The translations under genes were made by a program, and so were the position numbers. The notes below the pieces were generated by a model that did not search any database, had not been told where the DNA came from, and was given only the letters and a program-made list of their open reading frames with translations. This document shows, piece after piece, positions 41,541 to 51,706 of a stretch of DNA of 64,000 bases. Numbering within the stretch: position 1 is the stretch's first letter; every line of letters starts with the position of its first letter. Source of the DNA: Macrothele yani (taxonomy: Eukaryota; Arthropoda; Arachnida; Araneae; Macrothelidae); assembly GCA_039090855.1 (NCBI GenBank), contig CM077013.1, forward strand, positions 140,265,240 through 140,329,239, read 5' to 3'.

Positions 41541-42465
41541 AACTAAAAAATTGTAACATGGAGCACTCGTCCAAAAATATGCATGCCCGAACCAAAACTT
41601 TAAATGACTGAATACACACACAAACACACACTGTGCACATACTGTATAATTTTTTAAACATTTCAGAAACAATATAAGAAACAAGGTACTTTTATTACAT
41701 TTTATAAACTGCACACCATCAATGAAATTTGAACTCATCTATATTTCCCTGTATTTCATAAATTAAACCCAGTAGTAAAATATGAACTCATCTGTGGGTC
41801 ATTCCATGTTAAATCAGCACAAAATGTAACATTTCTGACCAGATTCCCTTTGATTTTCATGAAACATGGTGAACTTGCAGGCTTTACAGAGAAACTAATC
41901 AGTGCAAAACTTCAGCTTCCTACACACAATAGTTCTACAGTTATGGGACTTTAAAATTTGTAAAAAATTATACTTTTGTGTCTACATGCCTCCCACAAAT
42001 GACAATAACTGTAGACCTAATTGACCACTAGAGCTCAGGTTGGGTCCATTTTAAAGTTTATTACAAGAGTTTTCTTTTGGGATATCATACAATCACAATA
42101 CTGGCAATTTAATTTTCAAGGTCATCAATATTTGACCTTTTATTTCTCAAAACATATCCCATTAATTTTATTAAATAAAGCAGAGGGAGGGACACTGAGT
42201 AATAAGAAAATTGACATGGAAATAATAAATATTACTTTAAAAAAAATTTCATCCTCTAAAGAGCTAGATTTTTTACTTGCCTGATTGGACTAGTAAGGAG
42301 AAAAAATGCAAGCTCTGACCAAATTTTTACTTGCCCCAGACATGTCGGGTAATATAATTTTTGAGCTCTGCCATGGCCTCATGTGGTCTATATGGTGATT
42401 GGAAGAAGCATGACTCTAGCATTTGCAGTAGTGTTGCATGTGGCATCACTACAAATGGAAAAATG
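41541..42465. other. no gene recognised
   Basis: Contains TGGGTCATTCCATGTTAAAT (about 41796) and other AT-rich text; no frame with known motifs. Confidence 0.4.
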
Positions 42466-42516
42466 TACAGAGGACCTCCATATATCAAACTTCCATATAT
42501 CAAAATTCTCTATATC

Positions 42517-45491
42517 ATCATCATCATCATTGTCAACCATTATCAATCCACTGCTGGACGAAGGTCTCCCCAAGTTTCCTCCACAACGGTCTGTCTTGTG
42601 CCAGTCTCCTCCATGTCACCCCTGCATACTTTCGAATTTCATCCACCCATCTCCCATGTGGTCTTCTTCTGGGTCTTTTCCTGTCCCTTGGGATCCAATC
42701 TAAAATTTCGGCTGTCCATCGATGATCTGTCCTTCTGGCAGTATGTCCAGCCCATTGCCATTTCAGGGATTTAACTCTGATCATGATGTCTTCCACTCTT
42801 GTCATTTTTCGGATCCACGAGTTCCTCTTCTTATCTCTCCTGGTTATACCAAGTATGCACCTCTCCATGCTTCTTTGAGTTGTCTGCAGCCTTTGTATGT
42901 CTCTTTTAGTTAAGGTCCACGTCTCTGCACCATACGTAAGCACTGAAAGGATGCATTGATCAAACACTTTTCTTTTAAGACATAATGGCATATTGCTCTT
43001 GAAAATTATGCTGTTTCTTCCAAAAGCTCTCCAGGCAAGTTTTGTACGCCGATTAATTTCTTCATCAATGTGACCCTCACTTGATATCTGCTGTCCAAGA
43101 TAAACGTACGTATCTGTTATCTCAAGCTTTTCTCCATCAATCGATAAATCTTCATTTCTTGTAAAAGCATTGAACATCACTTTTGTCTTCTGAAAGTTCA
43201 TTTTTAATCCCACTTCTTTACTCTTGTCAGCAAGTTCCTGGATCATACTCTGCAGCTCTGATGGGGTAGTTGCAAAAATGACTACGTCATCAGCAAAACG
43301 AAGGTGGGTTAGATAATCTCCATTAATCTTTATCCCCTTGTTTTCCCAGCTCAGTGACTGAAAAACACCCTCCAATGTGGCATTAAAGAGCTTCGGAGAT
43401 ATGGTGTCACCTTGTCTCACTCCCTTTCCAATTTTTATGTGTGTTGTATTTTCAAACAGCCTAATCTTTGCACTTGCATTTTCATAGATGTTATTAATAA
43501 TATTAATGTATGCATCTTCAATACCGCAGGTTTTCAGAGCCATTGTAACTGCTGATGGTTTCACCGAATCAAAGGCTTTTTCATAATCGATAAAAGCCAT
43601 GCACAATGGAAGTTCATATTCCCTCGCTCTTTCAATTAGTTCTCTCAGCACATGGATATGATCTATTGTGCTGTAGCCACTCCTGAATCCAGCTTGTTCT
43701 CTCGGTTGAGCCATGTCCAGTGTTACCTTCAAGCGGTGTGAAAGAACTTTAGTGAAGATTTTATAAACTACTGATAGGAGGCTGATAGGTCTGTAGTTTC
43801 CGAGATCCTCAATGTCACCTTTCTTATGTAGCAGGATCATTGTAGCGGTGTTCCAATCCTCAGGAATCTTTCCTTCATTAAGGCATCGAGTGAAAATTTG
43901 GGCGAGTACTGTTTCGATTTCTCCACTTGCTTCTTGTATGATGTCTACAGTAATTCCATCTTCTCCTGGAGCTTTCCCCCGCTTCATGTTCTTGATTGCA
44001 TGTGCAACTTCTGCTGGAAGGACTGGAGGAACTCTGGTACTGGTATCTTTCATGATGTCTGGAGTGCATGTATCATCCCTTTCATATAATTTGGAATAGA
44101 AATCTTTCACTCTTGTCAAAATTTCGCCTCTATTTCTTGTTACAGAACCATCTTCTTTTCTCAGTGCCATAATCTGTTTTCTTCCCTTACTGAGATGTCC
44201 CTTTGCTAACTTTAGGCTTTGGTTGTTTTCAATTGCTTTCCTCACTGGTTCACAGTTGAATTTTCTTACGTCTTCAGTGATACTTTTTCGTACTGTCTTG
44301 CATAGCTCTATATATTCCACTTTGGAAGTCGCATCTTCTTTAGTTGTCCTCATCTCTTTTTGCATCAACATTTTCGTTTTTCCTGATAATTTATTTACAT
44401 GCAACTTGTTCTTAGACCCAGCTAATTTTGTTGCTGTTTCCATAAGAGCTTTGGTTACTTTTCTGTTAACTTCAGAAATATCCACTTCTTCCGATGTTAG
44501 GCCTTCTAAAGCAGAGAACCTGTTCTTCAGTTCCAACTTGAAGGTATTATGGTGTTTTTTAAGGTTGGTTATGTCAATAGATTTTGTTTGTCTTATGAGC
44601 TTGCCACGTTCAAGTTTAGTGTTGAGGTGCATCTTACATCTCACCAATCTATGGTCACTACCTGTGTTGAACTTGTTTAGCACACTGCAGTCTTCTATGA
44701 CGAATTTTTTGTTACACATAATAAAATCAATTTCACTTGTCGTCCCATTTGGATGTCTCCATGTCCATTTCCTGTGTGGCTTTTTCTTGAAGAAGGAGTT
44801 CAAGATGAAAAACCCTTCTGCCTCTGCAAACTCAACGAGAGTATTTCCACGCTGGTTTCTGTTGCCGTGACCGAATTTACCTACTGAAGTTTCATTCTGT
44901 TGCCGTTGCCCTATTTTTGCATTGAAATCTCCCATAATTATTTTCAAGTGCTGCTTACCTTTATTATTTAGATGACAAATTTCCTCATAAAATTCTTCAA
45001 TTTCTTCTTCAGGATGACTTGTGGTGGGTGCATAAGTTTGAATAATCTGAGCCTGGTATCTTTTCGAGAGTTGGATAACAAGCCGTGCAGCTCTGTCAGA
45101 GGAACTTTCAACTTCTACAACTTTATCCTTCAGTTTCTTGTTTATTATAAATCCAACACCACTAGTTCTGCCAGTATCTGTCCCACGATAGTAGAAGAGA
45201 TGTCCACTTTTCAGTTCGATGAGATCTTCTCCTTTTCTCCTTACCTCACTTAGCCCCACGATGTCCCACTTGATCCTTTGTAGTTCCTCTTCCAATTCAA
45301 GAAGCCTTGAATCAGAAGATAGGGAGCGTCCATTGTACGTTGCCAAGGTCAGCATCAGATGGCAGCCTAGTCCGGTCCTCCGGGGATTCTTAGCACCCTC
45401 TGCCTTCATGTCGCACTGGCCGCTGCCTTGGCCAGGTACATTCCAGCTGCCGGAGACTGAGGGCCAAGATTTAAGTTGTGGAGTCATTTTG
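42517..45491 (-). mobile_element. RTE-type non-LTR retrotransposon, copy 1, slightly 5'-truncated
   Basis: Minus strand; the 3' end is GGTTGACAATGATGATGATG, an (ATG)n tail typical of RTE elements. Relative to copies 2 and 3 it lacks about 180-380 bp of 5' leader. It sits in TATATATC text of the Tigger element; the flanks TATATCA at 42511 and 45494 may be the target duplication, but the tail makes this ambiguous. The ORF is intact. Confidence 0.92.
42533..45487 (-). CDS. RTE-type endonuclease/reverse transcriptase, intact 984-codon ORF
   Basis: Copies RTE RNA into the genome by target-primed reverse transcription. Residues about 45-290 are an APE-type endonuclease: LATYNGRSL, Glu81 in LSEVRRKGE, Asp187-Asn189 in IIMGDFNAKIG, and SDH at 277-279. 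Residues about 500-800 are the reverse transcriptase: KRGKAPGEDGITVDII, GNYRPISLLSVVYKIFTKVL, QPREQAGFRSGYSTIDHIHV, AFIDYEKAFDSV, GVRQGDTISPKLFN and the catalytic LRFADDVVIFA (731-734). The C-terminus has YGAETWTL, WQWAGHTARRTDHRW and PRRRPHGRWVDEIRKYAG. The length is typical of RTE ORF2. The first ATG at 45487 starts within the leader, and a second ATG at residue 45 is an alternative start. No inactivating change is visible. Confidence 0.95.
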   Translation of the reverse strand: MTPQLKSWPSVSGSWNVPGQGSGQCDMKAEGAKNPRRTGLGCHLMLTLATYNGRSLSSDSRLLELEEELQRIKWDIVGLSEVRRKGEDLIELKSGHLFYYRGTDTGRTSGVGFIINKKLKDKVVEVESSSDRAARLVIQLSKRYQAQIIQTYAPTTSHPEEEIEEFYEEICHLNNKGKQHLKIIMGDFNAKIGQRQQNETSVGKFGHGNRNQRGNTLVEFAEAEGFFILNSFFKKKPHRKWTWRHPNGTTSEIDFIMCNKKFVIEDCSVLNKFNTGSDHRLVRCKMHLNTKLERGKLIRQTKSIDITNLKKHHNTFKLELKNRFSALEGLTSEEVDISEVNRKVTKALMETATKLAGSKNKLHVNKLSGKTKMLMQKEMRTTKEDATSKVEYIELCKTVRKSITEDVRKFNCEPVRKAIENNQSLKLAKGHLSKGRKQIMALRKEDGSVTRNRGEILTRVKDFYSKLYERDDTCTPDIMKDTSTRVPPVLPAEVAHAIKNMKRGKAPGEDGITVDIIQEASGEIETVLAQIFTRCLNEGKIPEDWNTATMILLHKKGDIEDLGNYRPISLLSVVYKIFTKVLSHRLKVTLDMAQPREQAGFRSGYSTIDHIHVLRELIERAREYELPLCMAFIDYEKAFDSVKPSAVTMALKTCGIEDAYINIINNIYENASAKIRLFENTTHIKIGKGVRQGDTISPKLFNATLEGVFQSLSWENKGIKINGDYLTHLRFADDVVIFATTPSELQSMIQELADKSKEVGLKMNFQKTKVMFNAFTRNEDLSIDGEKLEITDTYVYLGQQISSEGHIDEEINRRTKLAWRAFGRNSIIFKSNMPLCLKRKVFDQCILSVLTYGAETWTLTKRDIQRLQTTQRSMERCILGITRRDKKRNSWIRKMTRVEDIMIRVKSLKWQWAGHTARRTDHRWTAEILDWIPRDRKRPRRRPHGRWVDEIRKYAGVTWRRLAQDRPLWRKLGETFVQQWIDNG

Positions 45492-45814
45492 TATATATCA
45501 AAGTTTTGTGAATCCTCAGGATCATTGCATAGAAAAACTATTTCTATATATCGAAAAAAAAATTATGTGTATAAAAAATTTTTCAAAACAAATAGGGGTT
45601 CCACCCCCACAATGACAATGTTATACAAAAACAAAGTGAGAAAAAAATAGAACGGAGATGTTGCGAGAGGAAGAAGGAAAGGGTGGTCAAGGTCATTGGA
45701 ACACCCACAGGCCTCCTAAAGGCGAGTACTATCTCCACACTCCCCTCACCTCAAGTTACCTTCCTGCTCTGTAAAACAGGTTCAGTTTATTTCAGTCTCT
45801 CTAACCGGTGGTGT

Positions 45815-46500
45815 ATGTTCGCAACGTCAAAAAGAAAATCTCTCAGTCTTGTGGAAAAGGTGGAGTTGTTGAAGACCGTGGACAGTGGAATACATAAAAA
45901 GGATATTGTGGTTAAATTTTGTTTTCCCCAAAGTACAGTATTGACAATTATAAAAAACTGGAAGTTTGTTATGAAAATCTTTTGAAGATGTTGGATCTGA
46001 TAAGAAACGTTCTAAAATGTGTCATTTTGGAAAAGTGGATGACACTGTCTTAAAGTGGATTAAAATTGCTTGTGACAAAAATTTGCGAATCTTGAGTCCT
46101 CTTATAAAAGAAAAGGCATTAGAGTTTGCCAATTGTTTGGGGCAACTGTATTTCCAAGCTAGTTTTGGACGGTTGGATAAATTTAAGAAGTGACATGGCT
46201 TAAAAGAATAGATTGTTTCAGGGGAAAGTGGAAGTGTGTGTGACACTGACTGTGACCAATGGAAAAACAAGGTTTTGAAGAAGATTTTAGAAGAGATAAA
46301 ATTGATAAAAAAATTTATGTCAACAAAACAGGAATTTTCTTGCCAAACAAAACTGTTAGTTTTAAAGACGATGATTGTCATGGAGGTAAAAACAGCAAAG
46401 AGGGGATAACAGTTTTGGTGGGTACTAAAGCAAACCATGAATGACAAAAAAAAACAAAAAAAAAAAACTGAGATTATTGGTGATAGGAAAAAGTACAAAA
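45815..46500 (+). pseudogene. pogo/Tigger-like transposase N-terminal region, broken
   Basis: The ATG at 45815 begins MFATSKRKSLSLVEKVELLK, followed by DSGIHKKDIVVKFCFPQSTV. This is the pipsqueak/CENP-B-type helix-turn-helix that opens Tigger-family transposases. After a stop near 45983, further coding-like text follows (KRKGIRVCQLFGA; then KIYVNKTGIFLPNKTVSFKD at about 46300, the core just after the Asp region), with frameshifts. The DDE C-terminal half is not recognisable. Domesticated CENP-B-like genes are an alternative for such ORFs, but the stops exclude that here. Confidence 0.72.
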
Positions 46501-46600
46501 CCTGATTATGAAATGTGTTTCTAAATACAATATACTACACAATGTGTATGTATAGAAAAAGATCGTTTCCATATAACGAGTTTCTACATATGTTTAGTTC

Positions 46601-47009
46601 TTCAAAAACTATGTGTTATTATTATTATTATTATAAATTATTCAGATTTAGACAAATGTAAGAAATGACCCTGACACCGATGAAACACGATGCAGCTAGG
46701 AAAGTCCATCAGTGCAAGCTAAAATCTGACCTCAAGGTAGGAAGAAAAGCTGAATTGCAATCCATGGGAGGAAGCACTATTGTAATAGAATCTTCCTTTG
46801 TACAAAGTCGAATGTTACAGTTTTTCTACGTATGAGTTCTTTTAGTTGCATTGCTTTTTTTTACTTGTAGAAACAGAAATGTATTTTAACCTGTACGTTA
46901 TGTCGTAACTGAAAATTTAATTTTTCAATTTACGTATTGTGAACTTCCATTTGAATAACCCACGAGCCGCCACTGGTGGGCTGTCTTGTATTTGGGTAAA
47001 TATCAATCA
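46601..47009. other. no gene recognised
   Basis: A TTA microsatellite (46614-46632) and AT-rich sequence; nothing else supported. Confidence 0.4.
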
Positions 47010-47345
47010 ATCAACCACACTAAGCTGTTCTCTGAGATTCAGAGGTTAGCTCCACAAAGAAAGAAAAATCAAGTTGTTCATTTTTTCACTTAAAATCACA
47101 CCTACACCAGCCTGTCCTCTCACATTATCCAAAACACTCCAGACCACACACTCAAGGTTCCATTCACTTCTTCTATCACAAATTCCTTTTTAGATTCACT
47201 TACACACAGCATATCCAATCTATACTTATTCATTTCTTTAATCTCCTCAATCATTTTCCATTTTTTCCTCTAGTATTCCATGCACCAATCTTACATTCAC
47301 TCAGCCGAGATCTCTTTCTCATATGCTATTTAGAAATTCTGCATT
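47010..47345 (-). mobile_element. N1 internal-deletion derivative
   Basis: 47018-47065 is the N1 3' end (CTGTTCTCTGAGATTCAGAG, GTTAGCTCCACAAAGAAAG). It is joined directly to N1 endonuclease-region sequence (47075-47340, CACTTAAAATCACACCTACA, the complement coding RGQAGVGVILSEK). About 2.8 kb between these parts is absent. Either a deletion or template switching made it; it is non-coding. Confidence 0.82.
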
Positions 47346-47460
47346 GTTTCTACTATAGTGTAGTCCTGAGGAAGGGTAGGGGTGCTACCCAAAAATATGA
47401 CTGTAAGTAATTTCCTTTATTCCTGTGTAAAATGCATAATTTAGTGAAATTTAAAATGTA
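47346..47460 (+). ncRNA. P1 PLE terminal repeat with hammerhead-like core
   Basis: TAGTC, CTGAGGA (47366-47372), A, perfect stem GGGTAG-GGGTG-CTACCC, then AAAA in place of GAAA, then ATATGACTGTAAG. Stem II and helix I (GTC/GAC) are well kept but the conserved G of GAAA is lost, so it is probably inactive. The flanks match 2380-2490. Confidence 0.65.
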
Positions 47461-47689
47461 AAAAAGTTCATATTTTTTAACTTTAAAAAGGGCATCCAGT
47501 TTTTACTACCTGGAGAGGTAAATGATTTCTGCACATATCCAGCTGGGCATGTAACTTTTCAGATATTTTTCAAGCCCTAACATCATGTCTCTACACTCCA
47601 CGGAAGAGTGGTGTCATTGCAAGCACATGCCAAAGGGAGCTACAAGCAAAGTGATGAAATCAATCTAAACATTTCAACCAATTTTTATT

Positions 47690-47832
47690 TTCCTCACAAG
47701 AAAAAAATTTCAGGACTATTCCAGGAGCTTTCACAAAAATATGAAACATCAAGGACTTTCCAGGCCTGGAAAGAAAGGGAAATCAAATTCCAGGATTTTT
47801 CAGTATTCCAGGGGCAGTGTGAACCCTGAATG
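47690..47832. repeat. end of a possible hAT-type non-autonomous repeat
   Basis: Read from the right: CAGGGTTCACACTGCCCCTG, followed by multiple CCAGG/CCTGG motifs (TTTCCAGGCCTGGAAA). CAGGGTTC is a common hAT terminus with subterminal repeats. The other end was not found. The 73-codon ORF across it (47608-47829) is a by-product of the repeats. Confidence 0.5.
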
Positions 47833-48095
47833 TATCACTCTACAGGATGTACAGAGATACATCAAGTACAGGAAAGAAACTTTTCTGTGTATAACTTGGG
47901 AAAAAACAAAAGTAAGGGGTTAATTACTCTTGTGCTTCCTATAATAATCACATGTTCTTACATATTATGGTTATTATGGTACCTCAATTAAATAATTATT
48001 CCAAAACTCAAAATAAAAAACATTTTTATGTCAAAAAGTATCAAATGGAACATTGTTCTGGAGCATTACACCAGAGAGAAAAAAATGGCTCTTAC

Positions 48096-48196
48096 TTCAG
48101 ATAACTGGTGTTTAGCTTTCTCCGAGAAAATATCATTGGCAATATCTTCAACAGAGTTTTCCTGTATTTCGCAGCTCTTTTCAGCTTGAAGAGACC
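48096..48196 (-). CDS. possible internal exon of an unidentified host gene
   Basis: Minus strand, 101 bp. Upstream: TGTACTACATTGCAG (acceptor-like); downstream: TCTGAA followed by GTAAGAG (donor-like). After two bases the frame reads SLQAEKSCEIQENSVEDIAN, then a tail ending KAKHQLSE, without stops. The text is acidic and helix-like, perhaps a linker region. It ends in phase 0, whereas the candidate at 15686-15847 starts needing two bases from the preceding exon, so if both belong to one gene at least one further exon lies between. The family was not recognised and the segment is short, so confidence is limited. Confidence 0.4.
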
Positions 48197-48548
48197 CTGC
48201 AATGTAGTACATTAAAAAATTTATGGTAATAGTGCAAATTTTCTAGTATAACAGAAATCAAGTTTGGACAAATCTTGTTATGTGCAACACAAAATTCAAA
48301 AGCATAGTTAAATTTCTGACATAACAGAATTTTTTTCAACACTTGATGGATACCATCAAGTGTTGACACATGTTAAATATCTTAACAACACAACTTTTCT
48401 TTTTAAAACATAATAGAAATCCTTTTCATCTTGAAGAGGCTATACAATCTAAGTTTTATCAAGCATAACATAAACACTCTTTGCAATGAATAGATATGCA
48501 ACAGTGCATCCGTAAGCTTACATGACATTAGGACTGTGCTATGTAATA
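48197..48548. other. no gene recognised
   Basis: AT-rich, presumed intronic if the exon call is right. A perfect hairpin CAACACTTGATG/CATCAAGTGTTG at about 48339-48366. Confidence 0.4.
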
Positions 48549-48550
48549 TA

Positions 48551-49948
48551 CACTCATTGTCATAAAAATCCGCCCACCAAGAAAAAAACGTGCGATTAAC
48601 ACAAAACTCGGGAAATAGCTAAGGGGAGGGCAGACACGTAAATGATTAAATTTTCGTGCGATTCTGCATGCCCGCACGTCCAAGACCAGTGCTACAATCG
48701 TAATCCTTGGGGCTCATAAGGCATCGTGCAGGGTGCTCCACATTCATGCCGAAGTGCACTGTAAAAGTCAGGTGAGATCCCTGAGCGATAGACATGCCGA
48801 GGAGCCACCATAGATGTGCATACGGCCAACTGACGGAGTTTGAACAAAGCCGTATTGTCGGGATGAGAGAGGCAGGGTGGCCAGTGCCCCGAATCGGCTA
48901 CCATTTGGGCCAGTCGGACATTACGGTTCGATCATGTTGGAAGCAATGGACACGAGATGGCACCCAGACATGGCGTACTGGCTCTGGATGACCCAGACAC
49001 ACCACCAGCAGAGAGGACCATGTGATCATGAGAGCGGCATGCACTGATGCAACGACGTCCTTGTCCAATATCCAGAGACCTGTGGCAGCTGTACAAGGGA
49101 CTCCTGTGTCCGCCAGAACCATTTCCAAATGCCTGGCAGAGGCGAATCTGCAATCTTGATGGCCCTTACGTTTTCTGCCATTAACACCTGACCATCGTCA
49201 GCGTCGACTGCAATGGTGTCAGCAGTGAGCAACGTGGAATGTTACGGACTGGTGATGTAAAGTGTTCAGCGGCAAATCCTGCTTCTGTATGGGAACAGAC
49301 GACCACCATGTCAGAGTGTGGAGGACCGTAAGTGAACGCTACAATCCCAACCTCACTGTACAGTGCCACACATCCGAAACTGCAGGCATGATGGTCTTGG
49401 ATGCCATCTCTCGGACTTCTCTCGCAGTGATCTGAGGGACGTTGACAGCCCAACGCTACGTACAGAAGATTCTGCGGCCTTTCCTGGGAGAGCTGCCCGG
49501 AGTCATTTTCCAACAAGATAACGCGCTTCTGCTTCTGCACATGGCTAGAGTTTCCCAGGACTATCTAAATCATATTCGACGCTTCTGTGGCCTGCCAGAT
49601 CACCTGATATCTCACCCATCGAGCATGTGTGGGACCAGATGGGACGCCAGCATTCTCCATGTCCCAGTGTTCATGATTTAGAGCATCAGTTGCAAGAAGT
49701 GGGGGCCAATCTGCCCCAGGATAACATACGGCATCTCTTTGACTCCATGCCGGACCGTATCACCACATGTAGGCAGGCCGACACAGTACTAACGCTGACC
49801 GGAATGTGCACCGTATGTCCACAGGAAATCGTCCTGCTGCTGTGATATTGTAATCACTTCTGTCCTTGGTAAGTACCATCTCCCTATTAAAATCTCATTT
49901 CAATCTGATACCTCCTTCTTGGTGTGTGGATTTTTATGACAATGAGTG
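48551..49948 (+). mobile_element. Tc1-like transposon with TIRs and TA duplication
   Basis: TIRs: left CACTCATTGTCATAAAAATC and right, read inward, CACTCATTGTCATAAAAATC, identical for at least 20 bp, continuing to ACCAAGAA. TA at 48549-48550 and 49949-49950. Length 1398 bp. Confidence 0.95.
48794..49842 (+). pseudogene. Tc1-like transposase, several stops
   Basis: It begins MPRSHHRCAYGQLTEFEQSR at 48794. A helix-turn-helix pair follows: IVGMREAGWPVPRIGYHLGQ, then DITVRSCWKQWTRDG. After a frame change come LTPDHRQRRLQWCQQ, then VFSGKSCFC where the first Asp box (VFSDESRF) should be, so that Asp is lost. The second motif is VIFQQDNALLLLHMA. The third region (HLISHPSSMCGTRWD) has decayed from the SPDLSPIEH.WD pattern. 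The C-terminus LTLTGMCTVCPQEIVLLL ends at 49842. The identical termini but damaged catalysis suggest mobilisation in trans before decay. Confidence 0.88.
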
Positions 49949-49950
49949 TA

Positions 49951-50103
49951 TTCAAAGCAATCTCATCCTGGCATACAGAAGCGTGTTGTTTAGCATCTAC
50001 TTAGAAACAGCGGTAAAGGGAAATGTTCACCACTCTCCAGTTTCTGATAGTAATAAACAATCTTTTGGAAACAAATAAATGGAATTATAAATAATAAAAC
50101 AAG

Positions 50104-50140
<37 letters not shown>

Positions 50141-50408
50141 CATTTCTTGCATAGCTGTGCACAGGGGTGGGCAAGATGAACAAATATGAAAAATTACCGT
50201 AGTTTTTGCAATATGACGAAACTTTTTTCTTCAAAAGTCTGGGCCTTGATTTACATACCACATCTACTTATCTACTGACTGGTCATTGAAATTTCTCAAT
50301 CAGAAAAAAAAATATTACGCCTCAAATTCGGTTGTGACACGAGCACCTGAAATGCAATATTATGTTCATAAAAAATTATTCTGAAAGCATACGAAATGCA
50401 ATACAAGG
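49951..50408. other. no gene recognised
   Basis: Includes a CTTTT/T-run (50103-50141). AT-rich, no coding similarity. Confidence 0.4.
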
Positions 50409-50410
50409 TA

Positions 50411-51361
50411 GGATCCACCAAAAGTTCGGGAGCTTGGAGTATAGTTCCCTTACCTTGAATACTTTAAAACACACATACATGCACAACCACCTTCAAAATA
50501 ATCTCCTTGGGTGATGGTGCACTTTTGTCAGCATTCATAAAGCTTCTGGAAGCATTGCTGAAAGCCATGTTAACTACTTGTATTGCCTCCTGCGTTGCTT
50601 TTACCTCATTTGTTGACACAAAACAACGTCCCTGCAGATTTTGTTTCATCAGTGGAAAGAGGTAAAAAACGCAGGGAGCTAAGTAAGGTGAATAGGCGGT
50701 ATGCGAAAAGCACATTAGTACGATTTCTGGTGAAAAACGCAGTGACCAGTGGGACCGATGTGCAGGCGCGTTGTCATGGAGAAGGTACCATTGTCCACTT
50801 CGCCACATCTCCGGCCATTTACGATGGATTGACTCCCGTAAGCGACGTAAAAAAAAAAAAAATGTCTAAATAACATTCCTTGTTAACTGTTGTGCCCTCA
50901 GGAATAAATTCGGAATGGACAATGCCATGAGAATCAAAAAACACCTTCAACATGGCTTTCCCTTTGCTGCGACTTAGCCTGAATTTCTTTGATCGCGGTG
51001 AAGACAGTGATTTCTATGTTGAAAAAGAATGCTTTGGCTGAATATCAAACAAGTAGTAAAACATTTCATCACCTGTGATGATGTTATCCAAAAGCATAGG
51101 ATAGCTATTGGCTTTGCCGATTAATTAGCCCGACATCCACATCCGTTCATCCTTTTGTTCAAAAGCCATGTTTCTCACATCGCAGAAGAGAGATGACTAA
51201 CCACAGCAGCAAACATCTGTCTGTGCATTCCAATCGCTTTCAATGGGCCAAACCATTCTGACTATGGAGAGGAGGGATGGCAGAATGTATTTCAGATGCC
51301 GTAACTTTAATTACATGCTTACGTTGTCAAGGATAGATGCTATCCCCAAACTTTGGGATCC
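50411..51361 (-). pseudogene. mariner with internal deletion
   Basis: TIR-like ends GGATCCACCAAAAGTTCGGG (50411) and, read inward from 51361, GGATCCCAAAGTTTGGGGAT; TA at 50409-50410 and 51362-51363. The length of 951 bp is about 350 bp short. The minus-strand transposase keeps IITGDEMFYYLFDIQPKHSF (first Asp), SKGKAMLKVFFDSHGIVHSE, WYLLHDNAPAHRSH (second Asp) and TAYSPYLAPCVFYLFPLMKQ (third position, Asp changed to Tyr). Most of the N-terminal DNA-binding domain is missing, and stops and an A-run (50851-50862) interrupt the rest. Confidence 0.88.
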
Positions 51362-51706
51362 TACTCCATATTCCTTTCCCCTAGAATTTCTTTAAAGGCT
51401 GCTAAAATGGATATTTCCATTCCACAGAAACATCATTGAAGTTGCTGTGACCAATCAGGACTGGTATCTGCCATGTGCTAATTGCACCGCCTTCTTGATC
51501 CTACGAAATGCTGAGGGTAGTATTCACTCCTGATTGTGGAAAGGCACCAGAACTACTACAGGTGCACCTCATTTATCTTGCAATACACAGTTGATTGGCT
51601 AACAATGATTGCGTCAACATTCAGTGGCACATGAGCTTTAAAAACAGTAATTACCAGCGAGTAGTGAAGGCAGTGATTTTTTGTTGCATCAGTCTACATA
51701 CATATA

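Larger units (their letters stand above)
42468..46600 (+). mobile_element. pogo/Tigger-like transposon interrupted by an RTE
   Basis: The left end starts CAGAGGACCTCCATATATCA after a TA (42466-42467), followed by repeats of ATATATCAAA, as in Tigger-type termini. The same ATATATCAAAG text resumes at 45492 on the other side of the RTE (42517-45491) and leads into a CENP-B-like helix-turn-helix ORF. A clear right terminus was not found; sequence up to about 46600 (CCATATAACGAGTTTC) is probably still the element. Confidence 0.7.

Noticed and set aside
42361..42774. 137-codon plus-strand ORF spanning the Tigger end and RTE 3' end
   Set aside because: Crosses an insertion boundary and is antisense to the RTE C-terminus.
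44223..44870. 215-codon plus-strand ORF
   Set aside because: Antisense shadow of the RTE endonuclease/RT ORF; the minus frame has all catalytic motifs.
47608..47829. 73-codon ORF as a host gene
   Set aside because: Built from CCAGG/CCTGG subterminal repeats ending in a hAT-like CAGGGTTC terminus.
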